Positions 40,801 to 49,800 of a DNA stretch of 64,000 nt are shown in pieces (the first letter of the stretch is position 1; each line of letters opens with the position of its first letter). Both the position numbers and the translations under genes were made by a program. Under the pieces are notes generated by a model, which ran no database searches, was not told where the DNA came from, and saw nothing but the letters and a program-made list of their open reading frames with translations. The DNA comes from Photobacterium arenosum (GTDB lineage: Bacteria > Pseudomonadota > Gammaproteobacteria > Enterobacterales > Vibrionaceae): NCBI RefSeq assembly GCF_014841115.1, contig NZ_JACYTP010000013.1, forward strand, positions 62,001 to 126,000, given 5' to 3'.

Positions 40801-43800
40801 TGCGCAGGCTTTCATGACGTGAATACAATGCATCCAGACTTTGGCTGAAAGCGGCTTTATCTATCAGCCCCGTCAATGTCAGTGCTACCGGGATATGATA
40901 GGTCTCACTGGTGCCTTCGATCTGACTCAGAAACCACAGCCTTTGCTGGGCAAACGATAAAGGCACTGGCTCTTGCCTTGAAACAGGCGTAACAGGACGC
41001 TGCCGGATATCTCCCTCACCCTGCAACTCTTCAGCCAGCGCATGCAGTACAGGCGTAGAGAACAGAGATGGCAGCGACAGTGTCCAGCCAGCCTGTTCAA
41101 TCCGGTTAGCCAGTTGTACCGCCAGCAGAGAATGCCCGCCCAGGTCGAAGAAATTATCATTGCGACCCACAGATTCCACACCCAGCAAAGAGGCCCACAA
41201 GGCAGCCAGCAAGCCCTCTTTTTCGCCCTTCGGCGGCTCATAAACTTCGCGGATCCCTGTCTGCTTTTCCGGTGCCGGCAGAGCACGTTTATCCAGCTTG
41301 CCATTGGTTGTCAGTGGCATTTCGTCCAGACAGACGAATGATGCGGGTACCATATAGTCCGGCAGACGGTTTGACAGGAACTGACGCCATTGAACGGCCA
41401 GTGTTTCCCTGTCAGTCTGACCCTTAGGGACAACCCAGGCCACCAGCCGTTTATCGCCATCAGCTGCCTGCCAGGCATCGACGGCCACATTGGTCACATT
41501 CTGATGGGCAAGCAGTGCTGCTTCCACTTCACCGCATTCAATGCGGAAACCACGAATTTTGACCTGCTGATCATTACGTCCTAAATACTCCAGCTCACCG
41601 TTCGGCAGATAGCGAGCCAAATCGCCCGACCGGTATAAACGCCCACCGTCATGAAACGGATCGTCAAGGAAACGCTCTGCATTCAACGCTGGCCGGTTCA
41701 GATAGCCGCGTGCGACACCGTCACCGCCCACATACAATTCACCAACCGCCCCATACGGCACCGGCTGACCGTGCGGATCCAGCAGATACAAACGAAGATC
41801 AGAGAGACGATGCCCGATCGGGCTGCCGCTGGCATGAATATCTGACGGTGACATGGCCCGATAAGTCACATGTACCGTTGTTTCAGTAATCCCGTACATA
41901 TTCACCAACAACGGCGCATCAGCACTGTGGCGGTCGTACCAGGGCGTGAGATCGACCGGGTTGAGCATTTCACCGCCAAAGACGATGTATCTGAGCTGGT
42001 GCGGTGTATCATCCTGCGCCTGAATAAAGGCTTTGAACGCGCTCGGGGTCTGGTTCAGCACGGTGACACCGCTCTGGCAGACAAGACGGTAAAAGTCCTT
42101 TGCAGAACGGGCTGTTGTCTGTGGCACCACCACTAACCGGCCACCGTGTCTCAGCGCCCCCCAGATCTCCCATACGGAGAAATCAAACGCAAAGGAGTGG
42201 AACAGACACCAGACATCCTCAGCATTGAAACCGAAATCAGCATCTGTGGCAGTGAACAGACGGTCAACCTGACGGTGCTCAACCATCACTCCCTTGGGCT
42301 GGCCTGTTGAGCCGGAGGTGTAGATAACATAGGCCAGATTGGCCGGTGATAAACCCGCAACCTGCGGATCACGGCTATCCCCTGCCAAGGGCTTATCCAG
42401 CGACAACAAAGGGATCGCCTGTTCTCCGAGAGCAGAACGACCCGCTTCATCAGCCAGTAACAACACAGGCGCAGCATCCTGAACAATGTATTGCAGACGT
42501 TCGCCGGAATAAGCCGGATCTAACGGCACATAGGCTCCACCTGCCTTGAGAATGGCGAGAATAGCAACAACAGTGCCGATCCCCCGCTCTGTACATAGCG
42601 CAACCAGAGTATCAGGCCCGACTCCACGTGCAATCAGTTCATGAGCGAGCTGATTGGCCTGCTGGTTCAGAGACTGATAACTCAGTTGCTGGTCGCCGGA
42701 CACCAGAGCGATGGCATCCGGTGTTTTCGCTGCCATGGCTTCAAATCTATGGTGGAGACAACGCTGCTCTGTAATCTGATTTTCAGACTGATTACTACCA
42801 TCTAATAACCACTGACGTTCAGCTTCCGGGAGAAGGTTAATGCGGTTAACCGGCTCTGACACATCTTTTGCTATCGCGATCAATACCTGATGCAGATACG
42901 CAACATAACGTTCAGCCGTAGCCCGATCGAACAAAGCGGTTGCGAAATACAATGCCCCTGCGACTTCCTGCCCGTGATCGGTGAGATCCAGCGTCAAATC
43001 ATACTTAGCGGCCGCGTAGCCCGGCGCAAGAGGTTCCGCATCCAGTCCCGGTAAGCGAATGTTATGGGCTGTATTCTCCTGCCAGGTCAGCATCACCTGA
43101 AAAAGTGGCGTATAAGCACGTTGTCGTGGCGGATTAACCTGCTCAACCACTTGTTCAAACGGCAAGTCGCCATTTTCCTGCCCCAGAAGCAATGTCTCGC
43201 GAACTTGTTGTAACAGTGCCGGCCACTCAATGTCGCCGGACAAATCCAGTCGCAACGCTAGTGTGCTGACAAAGAAACCCATCATGGGCTCGGTATCTAA
43301 CTGCCTGCGATTGGCATCCGGCGTACCAATAACAACATCCTGCTGCCCCGATAGTCGGGACAGCACTATGCCCCAGGCAGCCAGTACAGTCATAAACAAG
43401 GTGGCACCATTACGCTGGCTGAACTGGCGTAATGCCTGGGCCAGTTCGGCCTCCAGCCGTATCACAACCTGATCACCAGCAAACGACTGCACGACAGGAC
43501 GAGGACGGTCTGTCGGCAACGTCAGTAATACGGGTGCATCACTCAGCTGTTGCTGCCAGTAATCTGCCTGGCTCGACAGTCGCTCGGGCGTCAGCCACTG
43601 ACGTTGCCAGCTGGCATAATCCGCGTACTGCACTGATAACGGGCGTAGCGGATTCTGTTCGCCTTGTGTAAATGCCTGATACAAAGCTGCCAGTTCACGC
43701 AACAAGATGCCGTTAGACCAGCCATCGGATACCAGGTGATGACAGGTAAAGGTAAAGATCTGCTCGTCATCACTGAGCCGGATAAGGCTGACACGCAGCA

Positions 43801-46800
43801 AGGGACCATTCATTAAGTCAAACGGTCTGCTCGCTTCACTCGCGGCGATCTGGAGCGCCTGCGCTTCTGCCTTGTCTGAATAGGATAATTGACGCAAATC
43901 ATGCACAGTCAGCGGCAGTTCCGCCGCAGGCAGGATCTGGGCACAGGGCAGGCCGTCCTGACTGCTAAACACAGTGCGCAACGCTTCATGGCGCGCATAA
44001 ATGGTATCCAGGCTACGTTGCCAGGACGGGATATCCAGCGAACCCCGTAAACGCACCGCCAGTGGCATGTGATAAATTTCACTCATGCCATCCAGCTGTG
44101 TCAGGAACCATAATCGTTGCTGGGCAAATGACAATGGCAGCCGTTCACCGCGCACAACGGGCTCAATGGACGGTAATCCTTCTGTATTGTCTGTCGTCAG
44201 CTGACGGGCCAGTTGATGCAGCACAGGATTGGCGAACAACGCCGACAGAGCCAACGGCTGCCCTAACTGCTGCATCCGGTTAGCCAGACGTACGGCCAGC
44301 AACGAATGGCCTCCCAGCGCGAAGAAATTATCATCCCGACCTACCCGCTCCACTTCAAGCAAAGCTTCCCACAAAGTTGCCAGCCGCTGCTCAGTTTCAT
44401 TTTCGGGTGGCATATAGTCAGCACGTGACTGGCTATGCGCCTGAGGATCCGGTAATGCACGGCGATCCAACTTGCCATTGGGTGATAACGGTATTGTGTC
44501 AATCGGCATAAAGGCCACAGGTACCATGTAGTTCGGTAGCAGACTTGTCAGATAATCCCGCAATCCGGCTCCGTCCGGTTCACAACCCTCACCTGACACA
44601 AACCAGGCGATCAGGTGCTTGTCACCATGTCTGTCACTGCGGGCGTCCACAACGGCATCGAGCACCTGCGGGTGCGTCTGCAATACGGCCTCAATCTCAC
44701 CACATTCAATACGGAAACCGCGGATTTTTACCTGCTGATCATTACGGCCCAGGTATTCAATGTTGCCATCCGGCAGGTAGCGTGCCAGATCACCGGTCCG
44801 GTACATACGTCCGCCATGTTCGGCATTGAACGGATCACTGAGAAACCGTTCAGCGGTCAGCTCAGGACGATTCAGATACCCGCGTGCAACCTGTATCCCC
44901 CCGATATACATTTCACCCACTGCGCCTAAAGGCACTGGCTGACCATATTTGTCTAACAGATAAATACGGGTATTCGCCACCGGGCGACCAATAGGAACGG
45001 TCACCAGATTTGTCTCGCGAGAACAATGCCAGGCGGTAACATCAACTGCGGCCTCGGTCGGCCCGTAAAGGTTGTGCAATTGTGCATGTGGTAACTGACG
45101 GTAACATGCCTTCACTAAAGAGGCAGGCAGCGCCTCGCCACTGCAGATAACCCGCGCGACAGGCTGACAGCGTTCTGCCGCGCCGCTGTAGGCCAGAAAA
45201 CTTTGCAGCATAGAAGGCACGAAATGCAGGGTTGTTACTCCATAACGGGCAATAGTACGGCTGAGATAATCCGGATCTTTATGCCCTTCAGGACGTGCCA
45301 TCACCAGTCTGGCCCCATACATCAACGGCCAGAAAAACTCCCAGACCGACACATCAAAGCCAAACGGTGTTTTTTGAAGGACCGTATCCTCTGCGGTCAG
45401 CCCATAAGCTTCCTGCATCCAGATCAAGCGGTTAACTATGCCCCTGTGCTCATTCATCGTGCCTTTCGGTTTACCTGTTGAACCCGATGTATAAATGACA
45501 TAAGCCAGATTGTCCGGCTGGGACTGTGGTACTGGATTCTCGCAGCTCACACCAGATGGCTGGTTGCCGTTTAACGACATTTCAGGAATAGCGTGCTTGC
45601 CGAGCGCATTGCGCCCGGCTTCATCAGTCAGTAGCAAGACGGGATCAGCATCTTGCAGAATGTACTGTAACCGCTCGCCGGGATAAGCCGGATCCAGGGG
45701 AACATAAGCGCCACCGGCTTTCAGAATACCAAGCAGGCCGATCACCATTGCCAGACTTCGCTCAGCACAAACAGCTATCCTGCTGTCTGGGCCAACACCA
45801 AGTGCTATCAGTGTGTGCGCTAGTTGGTTTGCTTTCTCATTGAGCTGGGTATAGCTCAATGTCTGATCGTCACAAGCTTGATCTTCACAGACCTGATCGT
45901 CAAAAACCAAGGCAACGGCATCTGGTGTGCGTGCCACCTGCGCTTCGAACAAGGTCTGCAGGCACTCGGACTGAGGATAACCCCTGGCAGTGCTGTTCCA
46001 GCCATTGACGAGCATGGCATACTCATTGTCCGGCACAATCGGCAGTTCACAAACCGGAAGATCCGGCGTATAAGCCAGCGCATTGGTCAACGCACTCAGC
46101 GCCTGCTGCATATAACCGCATACCCGTTCTGCCTCTATCGGCGCAATGACCTGAGCCGTGATAGATAGCATGTCCAGACCGTCATCCACCGACAGTACAA
46201 AGGGGTAGTTGGTTCTTTCCTCTGCGGAAATCAGACTCACCCCTTCAGGCAGAGGCAGGTTATCACCTTCGTTGTGGCGATAATTGAGCAATGCACTGAA
46301 TAATGGCGTTCCTGCCGGTAAACCACTGCAACGCTGCGCCAGCGCCAGTGGGGCATGTTCATGAGCCAGCAGAGCACTCAGGCTTTGATGGGTCTGACGA
46401 ACAGCGTTTTCTGTACTGCGGCTATCCATTTCCAACCGCAAAGGCAAGGTGTTGATAAAGAGTCCCAACGCACTTTCAGCCCCTTCGCCGGATTGCATAC
46501 GACCCAGCAACACAGTGCCGAAAACAACACTGTCCTGACCGCTGGTTCTCGCCAGTACCTGCCCCCACGCAAGGTGACAAAGGCTGGCAAGGCTGACCCC
46601 CAGTTGTTTTGCATGTACCCGCAACGCCCGATTCAAATCAGCGGGCAGCGTCAGGCTTGCTTCATTGGTTTGCAAACCATCACCGTGAACATTGCTCAGA
46701 CCAAAGGGCAGCACAGGTTCAGACATATCAGCCAGCATGCGACGGAAAAATGTTTCATGCTCGCTGTCACTGACGCCCAGCCGGGCTTGTGCCACCGCAT

Positions 46801-49800
46801 TGCGAAATGGTTGTGCGGGTTTCAGTGCCGCTTCGTTACCTGCCATGATTTCGCAGACTTCTTCAACCATCAAGGCCAGCGTCGTATGATCACCAATAAG
46901 GTGGTGCCATTGTTGTAACGCGCACCAGCTGCCATCTTGCTCTTGCGCAATTACAACATGCAGTAACGGTGCCTGAGTCAGATCCAGTCGGGTATGACGG
47001 GGATCATAACGCGATGCCAGTTGCTGGCTGATCTGCCCCTCCGCCGGGTCCAGCACCAGCTCTGTTGCATTGAAATTAGCCTGCCGCCACACAACTTGTA
47101 CCGGAGACGCTGTACCAGTTGCCACAAAAGCAGTGCGCAGAATGTCATGCCGAGTGATAACCTGCTGCATTGCAGCCAACCAATTATCCAGACGGGACCG
47201 GCTGTCAAACTGTAAGGTAGCGGACAGCAGGTAGGGATCGCCTTTTTCTGCTAACTGATGGTGAAAATAGATCCCCTCCTGTAACGGAGAAAGTGCATAG
47301 ATATCCTGCACATTAACGACACCGCCCTGCACACTGTCAGTGATCGCAGTAATCTCTTCCTGAGCGAGATCGGCCAGAGGCAACATGTCTGGCGTGATTG
47401 TTTCACTGCCAACCCGAATTCTGTTTTCAGGTACGGCCACATCGGCCTGGGGGACCAGCGTCTGAGCCAATACCGACAGCGTCGGTGCAGAAAACAATGC
47501 CTGCAAATCTGTCGCCAGACCGACCTTACGCAGTTGAGCCAGCAATTTGACCACAAGCAATGAATGGCCACCTAATTCAAAAAAGTTATCATCGCGGCCT
47601 ACACGCTCAACACCCAACAGATCCTGCCATATACGCGCCAGTAACAATTCTGTTTCACCCTCGGGAGCGACGTAAATCATTCGTCCGGTTTCGGTCAAAT
47701 CAGGCGCTGGCAGTGCACGGCGGTCCAGCTTGCCGTTCGGCGACAAAGGCAAGGCTTTCAGGCTGACAAACACAGTGGGAATCATATAGTCTGGCAGGCG
47801 TCCCGCGAGAAACGCTGACAGCTCGGTATTCAACTCTCCCCATCCGGACTCTTCTGCTGGTACCAGCCAGGCAACCAGCCGTTTCTCTCCTGTACTGTCT
47901 GACAGTGCATCGACAACCGCATCACAGACAAATGGATGGGACACCAGCTGCGCTTCGATTTCGCCGGGCTCGATCCGGAAACCCCGTATTTTCACCTGAT
48001 GGTCATTCCGGCCCAGGTATTCGAGGCTGCCATCAGGCAAATATCGGGCTCGATCACCGGTTCGGTACATTCGCCCTCCCGGCTTAAATGGATCGTCAAG
48101 AAATCGCTCAGCAGTAAGTTCAGGCTGATTCAGGTAACCGCGGGCAACCTGCTCACCACCAATATACAATTCGCCTATCGCCCCCAAGGGTACCGGCTGC
48201 CCCGACTCATCCAGTAAATAGGCACGCGTATTAGCGATCGGGCGGCCAATCGATGGCACTACAGCACCAGTGTGCGGATTCCCCGATGTGGCAACAACTG
48301 TGGTTTCTGTCGGGCCGTAATTATTCAATAATGTCAGGCCATGCGGGATGTTCAGCGGCCAACGGCGAATACTGTCGCCACCAATCAGCAAAGTTCTCAG
48401 TGCCACAGGAAGATGACCGGCAGCAAGGGCGACTTCAGCCAAAGGCGTCACCATGAAAGATATCTGTGCGTCGCTGTTACCCCACCAACGCAACAGCGCA
48501 TCACTATCACCGGATACTTCTCTTGGCGGTATCAGCACTGTGGCGCCCAATGACAAAGACGGCCATATTTCCCATACACAGGCATCAAAACCCAGACCCG
48601 CCATACAGGTAGTGCGCTCTCCGGCTTTCAGTTCTGTTGCCTCGGCATGCCAGTAAATCAGATTGAGCAACTGGCCGTGTTCGACCATCACCCCTTTGGG
48701 CTTACCCGTTGACCCTGAGGTGTATACCACGTAGACCAATTGATTGGGTTGGACCTGTATCGCCAGGTTTTCAGATGAAATCGTCGCAGGTAACGTTGCT
48801 TCCAGATCCAGCACAGGAACAGGATGCACACTTAACGCCGAACGGCCAACGGCATCGGCGAGCAACAACACAGGACGGCAATCATTAAGAATATACTCGA
48901 GCCGCTCACCAGGGTAACTGGGATCTAATGGAACATACGCCCCTCCGGCTTTGAGTACCGCCAGCATTGCCACAATCAGTTCCGGGCTGCGCGTGGCACA
49001 GATTGCTACCCGGGTTTCCGCCCCCACGCCATAAACCAGCAGTTCATGCGCGAGGCGGTTTGCCCGCGTATTGATCTCGGCATAACTGAATTCGGCGTCT
49101 CCGTAACGCAGAGCAATGGCATCAGGCGTTTTGTCCGCCTGCTCCTCAAACATGGCATGAACGTAACTCACCGGCGGGAAGTCAGCCGCTGTTACATTCA
49201 TCTCCTCCAGTAAATAATGACGTTCGTTCGCATTCAGCAAACACAGCTCACTTACCGGGGTATCAGGTTCATTACGCGCTTGTTCAAGGACAAAAAGCAG
49301 GTGTGTACTGAGCCTGTCAACCTGCTCAGTTCCAAGTACTGCCTCATCATACAGCCAGCGGAATCTGTTCCCTGCTTTATCGATTTGCAGCAGTGCGCCG
49401 GCATCTATCGGGCAGTCAGTAGCGGCAGAGATATCAGAAATCAATTCAATCGTCAGTGGCCACCAGACGGTTGGCGACAGTAAAGCATGGAGCTCAGGAT
49501 GGAAAGGCAGATGCGCCAGCACACGGTCACATTCCGTTTTCAATAATTGCTGGGTAGCTGAAAAATGCTGCGTCATATCCAGAGAAACATGCACCGGCAA
49601 CACAGCATCGGCTAACAGACTGTCTACTTGCCTCTGTAACCAGCCAATCTGGAAATCGGTTTGATCTCCCATTCGGGCAAGATAAACAGCGACAGCGCTC
49701 AGAAAAGTCGGCAGATCGGTCTTGCCCACAAACTGCCAGGCTGTAGCTTGCCAGTTTGTCTCTGACGGGGCGATTTGTCGGGCCGGAAATGCCGAAGGTA

